From JAKEHA01 sp035687255 (GTDB lineage: Bacteria > Krumholzibacteriota > Krumholzibacteriia > WVZY01 > JAKEHA01), in assembly GCA_035687255.1 (NCBI GenBank), contig DASRYI010000179.1:1-8690 (forward strand): 8,690 nucleotides of DNA. Reading direction: 5' to 3'. Position 1 is the first letter of the stretch; the number at the start of each line of letters is the position of its first letter. This document shows positions 1 through 6,858 of the stretch, piece after piece. The notes under the pieces were generated by a model that saw nothing but the letters and a program-made list of their open reading frames with translations, made no database searches and was not told the origin of the DNA. The position numbers and the translations under genes are program-made.

Positions 1-3000
1 GTCGGTCTTTTCCGGATAGCCCGTCCCGTCTCCCAGCGTGATTGCCAGCGGTCCACAATCCCAGATGATAATGTCATAGTTGGTACTCAGCTGCTCGACC
101 ACGTTGTAGACACGCGACGCGGGACGGTTGCCGACACCGGATGACGGACCATTGACGTCGTAGCGATCGACCATATCGGACAGGCCCAGTGTCTTGAATG
201 CGCCGTCGAAGTATGTCTGATCGCCTGTTCCGTCGGCTCCGTCGATGTAGAGAACTTTGCCGCCGCGGAGCCAGCCTCCCGCGGGAAGAATGGTGAACTC
301 CATTGGATTGGCCGCGACGTCGTTGATATTCGTGGACACACCCCAGTTGCTCGAGTAGTACGTCGTGCCATCCGGGCTCGTGGCGCTGTAGAAATACAGG
401 ATCGTGTCACCGGGCGTGAACAGATTGTCGTTCAGGTCGATATTGAACCGACCGTCAATCCGGGGTTGTGCTCCGAGCCCCAGGCCCGCATCGGTTGCGC
501 TCCCGACATAGGTGTAGTCAAAACGCAGCTTCGACCACGTCATGCCGTTCAGCGCGACATTGCCGACGAATGGATACCGGTTGCCCGGTCCGCCCGGACC
601 CTCGGAAAGAGGCGCGCCGGTCATCCATGCCCGTCCCATCGGCCGGACGACGGCGTACATGTAGACCGCCTTCTTGGTCTTGTCCCGGCCGGCGAATGTG
701 GAACCATTCGGGTCGTCGGCGAGGCCGCTCGCGTTCAGCGTCCCGGGAAGGCCCGCGTATTTCGGGTCGACAACGGACATACAGACGGCGGAATCGCCGG
801 GCACAATCGATGGATTCCCCATGCGACGAGTGTCGATGGCGGCGTCGGCGCGGGCCGTGCCGAAGACGGTGCCATCGGATGCAAACGTGTCCTGGAACCG
901 ATCGACATCACGCACGTCCCATTGCGGTCCCAATGTGTTGAGGCGCAGCACCTGCACGGAATCGATATACGGCGCCGGACTGTGACAGAACCCCGTGCCA
1001 CCTACTCCGCACCAGGCCCCGCACATGTCGATCACGCCAATGGCTACCTGGATCGCGCTGCCAGTCGACAGGTTCACTTTCGATCCCAGTGCGTTCTCGA
1101 CACCCGCCCAGTCCTTGCCATCACCGTAATACACAAGAGACCGATCCTGCCACGCACCCGGGCACCCGCTGGCGTCAAGCGTGCGAACGTGCCACGTGGT
1201 GAAGACCAGGCCGTCCAATGACAGATCGCGATACACCGTGTAGCGCAGACGAAGGTCATTGCCAACCGCGCCCATGACCGAGATCCACGGCGACCAGATC
1301 TCGTTCGCGATGTACTGGCCCTGCGCGTTGTTGTGCGGTACGACTTTCTGCGCCGGCTGTGAGGGCACGGCACAGGCGTAGAACTCTGTTGAACCTAGAA
1401 TCGCCGCCCAGTAACAGGAGAGGTTGTCGTGGCACGTGTCGTCGTAGCCTGCACTCCCCGCCTTGAAGAGCGCGAAGTAGTTTCCAAAGGCGGGAGAGTC
1501 ACAATTGGTCCAGTCCTGCGATTCTGTGGCTCCGACGGGAAGCCACTCGAAGTCCTCCACCGACAAATCCTCAACGGACAGACTGTCCACCATGGCGCCG
1601 AGACCCGGGTACAGGCCGTCCTGGTTCGACCCGGAAGGGCTCGACGTGAAGTGCAGCGCGACACGAACGGAGGTCAAGCCGACCGGATACGACGCGATGA
1701 CGCGGGTGCTGTCGACTCCCGTAAATCGATCGAGGGGCACCCAGCCCTGGCCGCTGCAATCGGTGTACTCGATCGTCAACCCGTCATAGCTCGGCTCGGT
1801 GTCCATCTTCAGTGCGAACGATATGTCGAGATCGGGGCTGGCCCCCCCCGAAACCGAAAGGCAACTCTTGGTGCACCAGGTTTGATTCCAGCCGTTACCG
1901 TAACCCGGGAGCGCACGGTAGGAACAAAGAACGTAGTCATTCGAAGCGGGGTAGTTGGCACCCATCCACAGTGACTTCGTTCCGAGTATGGGCGTAAAGG
2001 ACATGCCCCCAATGGAAGCACCGGCCCACTGCGCCTGAGTCATATCGTCGACATGCCAGTAGGTGCCGGTTTGTTGCGTGAGGTCGACGGTGACCCAACC
2101 CTGCGCCGTGCACGACGCACCGGCATCGAATCGAAACGATGCAAGCACCGTCGTGTTCACTGCCGCTGCGGCCCAGATCCCCGGGTTCTTCCGGACGGCG
2201 CTGTTGTCGAGCGCGGTGTCCATTGACCATGACGACGTGCGCGTAACCGGGATGACGTGTGATCCGACACCCGACCCGGATGGCGTCCAACAATCTCCGC
2301 CCGACTCGTCCGGATCGTCGGCACTCGAGCATCCCTCGTCGTAGGGGTAGTCGGCGCAGCCGTTTCCGTCGTTGTCGATTCCGTCGGAACATTCCGGCCG
2401 GCAACTTGCCGTATTCTCGGAGTCGTCGTTCGCATCGGAGCAACCCGGGTCATCGGGATAATCAGTACACCCGTCATTATCGTTGTCGATCCCATCGGAG
2501 CACTCCGGCGTGCCGCCGCCGCCTCCACCGAACAATGGGAGATGGGCGAGCACGTAGAAGTCGTGGCCGCCGGCGCTCGTCATCGACCCGCCGCCAAGAT
2601 CTACCGAGTTGCTGAAGAATCCCGTGCTGGACGCGAGCACGCCGTCAGCGACGACATCATTGGCGCTATCGTCGCCGGTACCGCCCCCGGTCCAACTGTG
2701 TTGGAAGGAGCCGGACAAACTGTAGTCGGCCAGGAAGATGTCGCTGCCGCCCGCGCTCGTGTCGCCGAAGCCTGACCCGAAATCCGCGGTTTGAGTGAAT
2801 GAGCCCATGACGAGAACATCGTTCAAGTCACTTATCGCCACGCTCTGGCCAACGTCGTCACCGGGGCCTCCCAGGACGACGCTCCAGGCATGAGTTCCCG
2901 CGCTGAACATCGCGATGAAGAGATCAAGACCGCCGTGGCCGTTGCGAACGCCTCCGCCGAAGTCGACGGAGCCTGAACATATTCCGGTAATTGCCATGTT

Positions 3001-3876
3001 GGAAGACGCGTCCATCGCGATGGCGTAACCGGCGTCCGCTCCTGCTCCCCCGTAGCGATGGCTCCACGCGGGGTTGCCGGCGGCCGCATCATAAGCGGCG
3101 AGAAAGATGTCGGTGTCACCGGCGCTCGTGAGATCGCCATTTCCGAAATTGGCGGTTCCGGCGAAATGACCCGTGATCACGACGCCGTTGCCAATTGCGA
3201 CCCCGCGGCCCACATCGTCACCTGTGCCTCCGGCCAGACGACTCCAAACATGCGCTCCGGACGAACCGAGCTTCACGACAAACACGTCGGATCCGCCCAG
3301 GCCGGCGCGAGTGCCGCCACCGAAGTTCACATTGCCGCCGACATAGCCCGTTACGAAGATGTTACCGGTCGGGTCGACCGCCAGTCCCAGTGCGGCGTCA
3401 TCCGCGGTGCTTCCGAACGTCTTGCTCCATTGATAAGTGCCGCCAGAGTTGAGTTTCACGACGAAGATGTCAGTGCCACCGGCGCTGGTAAGTCCCCCGC
3501 CACCGAAATCAACCGCGCCGGTGAAGCTTCCGACGACGATAACGTTGTTGGCGGCATCCAATGCGACATCGACGCCCACATCACTACCCGTACTCCCGTA
3601 ACGTCTGTCCCACTGTAGGGTGCCGTTCGTGTTGAACTTCACCAGAAAGACGTCCGCGCCACCGGCGCTCGTAATCGACCCTCCGGCAAAGTTCAGCGTG
3701 CCGTTGAACGAACCCGTGACAAAGAAATTATCCGACGCGTCTCTCACAAGCGCGCGTCCCTCATCTGCGCCGGTGTCGCCGAAGCCCTGGGTCCACAACT
3801 GTGTCGCGCGTGCCACTATGGGCACACATAGAGTTACCACCAACACAACGAATGTCGTAATTCGAGTGCAGCGCAT
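1..3876 (-). CDS. Giant secreted multidomain protein with seven SBBP propeller repeats (C-terminus beyond window)
   Basis: The frame is open from ATG at 3876 to the left edge: 1292 codons, no stop, no frameshift. GGAGG at 3884-3888 lies 7 nt before the ATG. Residues 1-24 are a Sec signal peptide, with cleavage probably after ARA. Residues 28-446 hold seven SBBP-type repeats with recurring GDD, TGSF, DFGGG, TSAGG and DIF motifs. G450-G455 is a glycine linker. Residues 458-531 are two Cys/Asp-rich repeats. Residues 533-773 and 774-979 look like two related jelly-roll domains sharing a DGL motif and a terminal D-S-(L/V)-x-V strand. A further beta-rich region (984-1204) leads to an alpha/beta start at 1206 (KVLYIDGADGTGDQ, then YDIIIWDCG). 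The protein is probably extracellular or cell-surface; substrate and partners are unknown. No catalytic motif is visible. A sorting domain may lie in the missing C-terminus. Presence of the gene is certain; its function is not. Confidence 0.93.
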   Translation of the reverse strand, partial: MRCTRITTFVVLVVTLCVPIVARATQLWTQGFGDTGADEGRALVRDASDNFFVTGSFNGTLNFAGGSITSAGGADVFLVKFNTNGTLQWDRRYGSTGSDVGVDVALDAANNVIVVGSFTGAVDFGGGGLTSAGGTDIFVVKLNSGGTYQWSKTFGSTADDAALGLAVDPTGNIFVTGYVGGNVNFGGGTRAGLGGSDVFVVKLGSSGAHVWSRLAGGTGDDVGRGVAIGNGVVITGHFAGTANFGNGDLTSAGDTDIFLAAYDAAAGNPAWSHRYGGAGADAGYAIAMDASSNMAITGICSGSVDFGGGVRNGHGGLDLFIAMFSAGTHAWSVVLGGPGDDVGQSVAISDLNDVLVMGSFTQTADFGSGFGDTSAGGSDIFLADYSLSGSFQHSWTGGGTGDDSANDVVADGVLASSTGFFSNSVDLGGGSMTSAGGHDFYVLAHLPLFGGGGGGTPECSDGIDNDNDGCTDYPDDPGCSDANDDSENTASCRPECSDGIDNDGNGCADYPYDEGCSSADDPDESGGDCWTPSGSGVGSHVIPVTRTSSWSMDTALDNSAVRKNPGIWAAAAVNTTVLASFRFDAGASCTAQGWVTVDLTQQTGTYWHVDDMTQAQWAGASIGGMSFTPILGTKSLWMGANYPASNDYVLCSYRALPGYGNGWNQTWCTKSCLSVSGGASPDLDISFALKMDTEPSYDGLTIEYTDCSGQGWVPLDRFTGVDSTRVIASYPVGLTSVRVALHFTSSPSGSNQDGLYPGLGAMVDSLSVEDLSVEDFEWLPVGATESQDWTNCDSPAFGNYFALFKAGSAGYDDTCHDNLSCYWAAILGSTEFYACAVPSQPAQKVVPHNNAQGQYIANEIWSPWISVMGAVGNDLRLRYTVYRDLSLDGLVFTTWHVRTLDASGCPGAWQDRSLVYYGDGKDWAGVENALGSKVNLSTGSAIQVAIGVIDMCGAWCGVGGTGFCHSPAPYIDSVQVLRLNTLGPQWDVRDVDRFQDTFASDGTVFGTARADAAIDTRRMGNPSIVPGDSAVCMSVVDPKYAGLPGTLNASGLADDPNGSTFAGRDKTKKAVYMYAVVRPMGRAWMTGAPLSEGPGGPGNRYPFVGNVALNGMTWSKLRFDYTYVGSATDAGLGLGAQPRIDGRFNIDLNDNLFTPGDTILYFYSATSPDGTTYYSSNWGVSTNINDVAANPMEFTILPAGGWLRGGKVLYIDGADGTGDQTYFDGAFKTLGLSDMVDRYDVNGPSSGVGNRPASRVYNVVEQLSTNYDIIIWDCGPLAITLGDGTGYPEKTD
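2284..2505 (-). repeat. Two 37-residue Cys/Asp-rich 'ECSDGIDND' repeats
   Basis: Residues 458-494 and 495-531 are a tandem pair. Both begin ECSDGIDND and continue with GC-x-D-Y-P and then GC-S; cysteines are at 459, 470, 479, 492 and 496, 507, 516, 529. The regular Asp/Asn spacing resembles calcium-binding loops of thrombospondin type 3-like modules found in exported proteins of Myxococcota and related groups. The four cysteines per unit suggest disulfide pairing outside the cytoplasm. The pair separates the propeller from the jelly-roll half and may be a calcium-stiffened spacer; that role is inferred. Confidence 0.85.
2539..3795 (-). repeat. Seven tandem SBBP-type repeats within the giant protein
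   Basis: Seven protein repeats occupy residues 28-446. The opening aromatic falls at W28, W89, W150, W211, W271 and W331, and the equivalent position of repeat seven is H393, giving periods of 61, 61, 61, 60, 60 and 62 residues. Each unit runs W-S-x-x-x-G-G-T-G-D-D, then a hydrophobic strand, TG-x-F, (V/A)-(D/N)-F-G-x-G, TSAGG and D-I-F-V. This is the pattern of SBBP beta-propeller blades. Seven copies would form one complete propeller. The repeats have diverged at DNA level, so they are old and not a recent slippage expansion. Confidence 0.88.
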
Positions 3877-3966
3877 CTCAGATCCTCCAAGCGGGACAAC
3901 TGCTATGGTCTGGCAACTGTGGGGAGACGGGCTGGGTGTGCGGCGAAGTAAAACTGTGCGACCCGT

Positions 3967-4010
3967 AGTGGATATAAGGATATCATACTATGCAATTAGT
4001 TGTAAACTAC
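3967..4010. promoter_or_regulatory. AT-rich island in the divergent intergenic region, candidate promoter
   Basis: This is the only AT-rich stretch in the 283-base gap between the divergent starts at 3876 and 4160. It contains GATATAAGGATATC (3971-3984) and a small inverted repeat, TAGTT (3997-4001) and AACTA (4005-4009). On the minus strand, TTTACA (revcomp of 4001-4006) could serve as a -35 element toward the giant gene, with GATATC at a 16-nt spacer as a poor -10. No good consensus promoter was found for either direction, so the site is inferred from composition and position only. Confidence 0.35.
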
Positions 4011-4050
4011 GTGGGCTTGGGTCCCCCCCCCGGATGCCACCCGAACGGTT

Positions 4051-4083
4051 GGGGCCCCGGCGTTTGGTGTCCTCCGGGGCCCC
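4051..4083. repeat. Perfect 10-bp GC-only inverted repeat in the intergenic region
   Basis: GGGGCCCCGG at 4051-4060 is exactly complementary to CCGGGGCCCC at 4074-4083, with a 13-nt loop between them. The GGGGCCCC core of each arm is itself palindromic. It is not followed by a T run on the plus strand (TTGAAGTTC follows), so it is not a standard intrinsic terminator. It lies 77 to 109 bases before the phosphatase start, so it could be a leader hairpin or a protein-binding site. A run of nine C lies just upstream at 4023-4031. Confidence 0.6.
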
Positions 4084-4159
4084 TTGAAGTTCAATGAGTG
4101 CTATGGGATGGTAGCGGACCGAAATTGAGGCGACGATTTTCTACGGAGGTTCCCTGGAC

Positions 4160-5296
4160 GTGACCCGCAACACCGCACAGTCGCGCTGGCACCGGCGCCC
4201 CGCCGCCTTCAATCGCTTCTGGCAGCGTCTCTCGGACGGGCTCGAAGCCCAGCAGCTGTGGAACCAGTTCCGCGCGGAGGCCCGCAGCAGTTACGAGTTC
4301 TACAGCCAGGACGTCGACTGGGACGACCTCAAGAAGAAGCGCGGTATCCGCTGGGGTTTTCGCATGGCGAGCGCGTGGTTCTGGGCCATCGTGATGAAGC
4401 TCTCGCCCTCACGCCGCGTCGCACTGGTGCTGGCGTTGTTGCTCGCTTCGCTCGGCGATGTCCAGTTCAACGTCCGGACCGCACACCTCGATCTCGATTT
4501 CCGGAGCCTTGGGTTCCTGCTGCTGCTGGTATTGCTGGGACTCGAGCTCTCGGACCGCGTCACCATGAAGCGCGACCTTCAGATCGCGCGCGACATCCAA
4601 CGCTGGCTGGCACCGGCAGCACCGCCGCAGGTGCCGGGGATCGACATCAGTTTCATGACGACGCCGGCCAACACCGTGAGCGGCGACTACTACGACGCCT
4701 TCCTCCTCGATGAAGACAAGAAACGATTGCTGCTGATCGTCGCCGATGTGGCGGGCAAGGGAGTTCCCGCCGCCATCCTGATGGCATCGTTGCAAACCTG
4801 TCTGCATTCGTGTGCGAGCGACAGCCGGGAGCCATTGCCGCTGGTGGCACGCCTCAACGATTTCGCATGCACGCGAAGTCTGGAAGGCCAGCGCTTCACC
4901 ACGGCGTTTCTGGCCGAACTCGACGTCGAAACGCGCGAGCTCCAGTACGTGAACGCGGGCCACGAGTTTCCCGTGCTGCGCCGTGCCAACGGCAGCATCG
5001 AACGCCTGGAGACCGGCGGGCTGCCGCTCGGTGTGACCCGCCAGGCCACCCACGAGTGCGGCACCACCCGGCTGGAACCGGGCGACCTGCTGTTCGTCTT
5101 CTCGGACGGTCTCGTCGACGCGCCCAACGCGGCGGGGGCGCCGTTCGGCGACGAGCGCGTGGTGGCCACGGTGCGCGAACTCGGTGGAGAGAGTGCCGAG
5201 GGCGCGATTCGTTCCATGATCGAACGTGTGGACCGCTTCTCCGGCGAAACGCGCCGCGACGACGACATCACCTGCCTCACCCTCCGGGTCGTCTGA
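4160..5296 (+). CDS. Membrane-anchored SpoIIE/RsbU-type PPM serine phosphatase
   Basis: This 378-residue protein is probably a metal-dependent protein serine/threonine phosphatase of the RsbU/SpoIIE branch, which typically dephosphorylates an STAS anti-sigma antagonist. Residues 1-83 are basic and aromatic-rich and probably cytoplasmic. Two hydrophobic segments (about 85-98 and 116-130) form a membrane hairpin. A short helix with the family's QIARDIQRWLAP linker (141-152) leads into the catalytic domain. Metal-site and core motifs are present: SGDYYD (174-179), ADVAGKG (195-201), NAGHEFP (265-271), GLPLGV (287-292), SDGLVDA (315-321) and DDDIT (367-371). No GAF, PAS, HAMP or receiver domain is present, so the input signal is unclear. 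The start is GTG, with GGAGG at 4145-4149 (10-nt spacing). No partner kinase or STAS protein lies in the window. Family assignment is strong; the substrate is unknown. Confidence 0.93.
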   Translation: MTRNTAQSRWHRRPAAFNRFWQRLSDGLEAQQLWNQFRAEARSSYEFYSQDVDWDDLKKKRGIRWGFRMASAWFWAIVMKLSPSRRVALVLALLLASLGDVQFNVRTAHLDLDFRSLGFLLLLVLLGLELSDRVTMKRDLQIARDIQRWLAPAAPPQVPGIDISFMTTPANTVSGDYYDAFLLDEDKKRLLLIVADVAGKGVPAAILMASLQTCLHSCASDSREPLPLVARLNDFACTRSLEGQRFTTAFLAELDVETRELQYVNAGHEFPVLRRANGSIERLETGGLPLGVTRQATHECGTTRLEPGDLLFVFSDGLVDAPNAAGAPFGDERVVATVRELGGESAEGAIRSMIERVDRFSGETRRDDDITCLTLRVV

Positions 5297-5378
5297 GCCC
5301 GCGTCCACCGCGGCAGTTGCACTCCGCCCGGCGTTCCGCTACCGTCATTCGCCTGTTGTTCATCGACGGAGGTATGGC
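5297..5378 (+). other. Intergenic gap before the lipoprotein hydrolase gene
   Basis: These 82 bases hold a GGAGG ribosome-binding site at 5368-5372 and a weak 5-bp stem (CCGCG 5299-5303 with CGCGG 5309-5313) that lacks a T run. No convincing promoter or terminator is visible. Read-through from the phosphatase gene is possible but not shown. Confidence 0.4.
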
Positions 5379-6374
5379 ATGAAACGCGCAATCATCCTCG
5401 CGTGCACGATTCTCGGCGTCCTGTCCGGATGCACCCGTCAATCACCCCGGATCACTTCCAGCACCGCCACCAATCTGTACAAACTCGAGGAAGGCTTCGT
5501 CGACGCCAACGGCGTGATGATCTATTACCAGGCGATGGGGCATGGTGCGCCGCTGTTGTGCCTGCACGGCGGGCCGGGCGCGTCGCACGATTATATGCTC
5601 CCGTATTTCCTGCCGCTGGCGCGCACCAACCGTCTCATCTTCATCGACGAGCGCGGCTCGGGCCGTTCGGAAAAGCTCGAAGATCCGTCGGGATATACCG
5701 TCGAGAACATGGTCGAGGACGTCGAGGCGGTACGCGTGGCGCTGGGGCTGGGGAAGATGAACCTGCTCGGCCATTCCTACGGCGGCGTGCTGGCCGAAGC
5801 CTACGCGCTCAAGTACCAGCAGAACCTGTCGCACCTGGTGTTGTGCAGCACGTTCCACAGCACGAAGATGCTCAACGAGGTGTTTCAGCAGATGCTGGCA
5901 AAGATGACACCCGACCTGCGCGGCCGCATCCAGAAGATGGAGGCCGAGGGCCTGTTCGGGCACGGCCTTGACTACGAGAAGAACCGCTACACCGACGCGT
6001 ACATGAAAGCCGCGTGGGGCGAGGGTTACTTTCCCTATCTCTACGTCAAGCACCCCAACCCCAACTACAATCCGGGGTTCTCGGGGACGTCATGGGATCT
6101 GTACCGGGAGATGTGGGGCTCGCACGGCGAGTACGTCATCGACGGCAACCTGGTATCGGTGGAGTACGCCGACCGCCTGGGCGCGCTCACCGTGCCCACG
6201 CTGATTACCGTGGGCGATCACGACGAGTGCGATCCGTCGATTGCGCGCGACATGCAGTCGAAGATTCCCGGATCGAAGCTGGTGGTGTTTCCCGAAAGCG
6301 GGCACCTGACCTTCGTCGACCAGCCCGGATTGTTCATCAAGGCCGTGGACGATTTCGTCCACGATATGAGATAG
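5379..6374 (+). CDS. Lipoprotein alpha/beta hydrolase, proline iminopeptidase family (S33)
   Basis: This 331-residue protein would remove N-terminal residues, classically proline, from peptides, acting at the envelope. The start ATG at 5379 has GGAGG at 5368-5372 (6-nt spacing) and gives a lipoprotein signal with lipobox LSGC (C18). The hydrolase fold shows HGGPG (63-67, oxyanion hole), DERGSGRS (90-97), nucleophile elbow GHSYGG (131-136, S133), acid D282 in GDHDE and H309 in SGHLTF. The MWGSHGEY segment (245-252) and E283 next to the catalytic Asp match the two glutamates that, from memory, bind the substrate amino terminus in tricorn-interacting factor F1; the 31-residue spacing E251 to D282 also fits. 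Most family members are cytoplasmic, so lipid anchoring is notable. The longer frame from 5226 is rejected because it lacks a ribosome site and buries the signal peptide. Peptidase activity is likely; ester or amide hydrolysis remains possible. Confidence 0.9.
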   Translation: MKRAIILACTILGVLSGCTRQSPRITSSTATNLYKLEEGFVDANGVMIYYQAMGHGAPLLCLHGGPGASHDYMLPYFLPLARTNRLIFIDERGSGRSEKLEDPSGYTVENMVEDVEAVRVALGLGKMNLLGHSYGGVLAEAYALKYQQNLSHLVLCSTFHSTKMLNEVFQQMLAKMTPDLRGRIQKMEAEGLFGHGLDYEKNRYTDAYMKAAWGEGYFPYLYVKHPNPNYNPGFSGTSWDLYREMWGSHGEYVIDGNLVSVEYADRLGALTVPTLITVGDHDECDPSIARDMQSKIPGSKLVVFPESGHLTFVDQPGLFIKAVDDFVHDMR

Positions 6375-6411
6375 ATTTCGGTCTGAACACTGTTTCTCCC
6401 GGAGGTCCGTA

Positions 6412-6852
6412 ATGCTTGTGTTCAACAAGATCCTGCTGATGCTTCATTTTCTCGGGCTGGCCATGGGATTGTCGGCGTTCTTTGCCAACATGACCATGCT
6501 GGGTCTCCTCAAGAAGGCGGCCCCGCCGGAGAAGCCGGTTCTGGGGCGGTTCCCGCCGCTCATGGCCCGGATCGGCCGGATCGGGCTGGGGATTCTGATC
6601 GTCACCGGCGTGACCATGGTGTTCACGCGCTGGGCGGGGTTTGCCGCCATGCCCTGGACGTTCGACGTCAAGATGGCCGCGGTGGTTCTCCTGGCGATCG
6701 TGATCGGCTACATGCAGGTGCTGGAGATCAGGATGCGCAAGGCCGACCCTCCCGCCATGGGGGCGTTGCTCGCGCGCATGGAAAACCTGGGCAAGATGGC
6801 GGGAACGCTGGCGGTGCTCGCGATCATCTTCGCCGTGCTGACGTTCAACTGA
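6412..6852 (+). CDS. Small four-helix integral membrane protein
   Basis: This 146-residue protein has four predicted membrane helices: about 6-32, 57-72, 86-103 and 127-145. GGAGG at 6401-6405 lies 6 nt before the ATG, and the gene follows the hydrolase after 37 bases. Helix one carries H12 in LHFLGLAMGLSAFF; helix two follows R53-R56 and contains TGVTMVF; helix three starts at W82 and K87. This layout is reminiscent of CopD-like or DUF2269-like membrane proteins, some of which bind haem or metal through helix histidines. Only H12 is seen here, so a cofactor role is not supported. Function is unknown; the gene is certain from frame, ribosome site and spacing. Confidence 0.85.
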   Translation: MLVFNKILLMLHFLGLAMGLSAFFANMTMLGLLKKAAPPEKPVLGRFPPLMARIGRIGLGILIVTGVTMVFTRWAGFAAMPWTFDVKMAAVVLLAIVIGYMQVLEIRMRKADPPAMGALLARMENLGKMAGTLAVLAIIFAVLTFN

Positions 6853-6858
6853 GGAACC

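Noticed and set aside
466..1221. Long plus-strand open frame of 251 codons
   Set aside because: It lies fully antisense to the giant minus-strand gene, has an Arg/His/Pro-rich unstructured translation, no ribosome site and no family features.
2539..3795. Regular ~180-base spacing that might suggest a CRISPR array or satellite
   Set aside because: Periodicity is at protein level (about 60 residues) and the DNA copies have diverged; there are no short identical repeats with unique spacers.
4051..4083. Intrinsic terminator
   Set aside because: The stem is strong but there is no T run on the plus strand, and no gene ends upstream on that strand.
3058..4087. Two further plus-strand frames (3058-3618 and 3620-4087)
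   Set aside because: Both are antisense to the propeller repeats or read out into the intergenic region; their translations lack recognisable domains and the GC-rich repeats explain the absence of stops.
4409..5308. Minus-strand open frame of 299 codons opposite the phosphatase
   Set aside because: The plus-strand frame has all PPM phosphatase motifs. The antisense frame is the usual by-product of high-GC codon use and has no plausible domain.
5226..5378. N-terminal extension of the lipoprotein hydrolase by 51 codons
   Set aside because: It overlaps the phosphatase gene, has low-complexity sequence, no ribosome site, and would hide the lipoprotein signal that starts at 5379.
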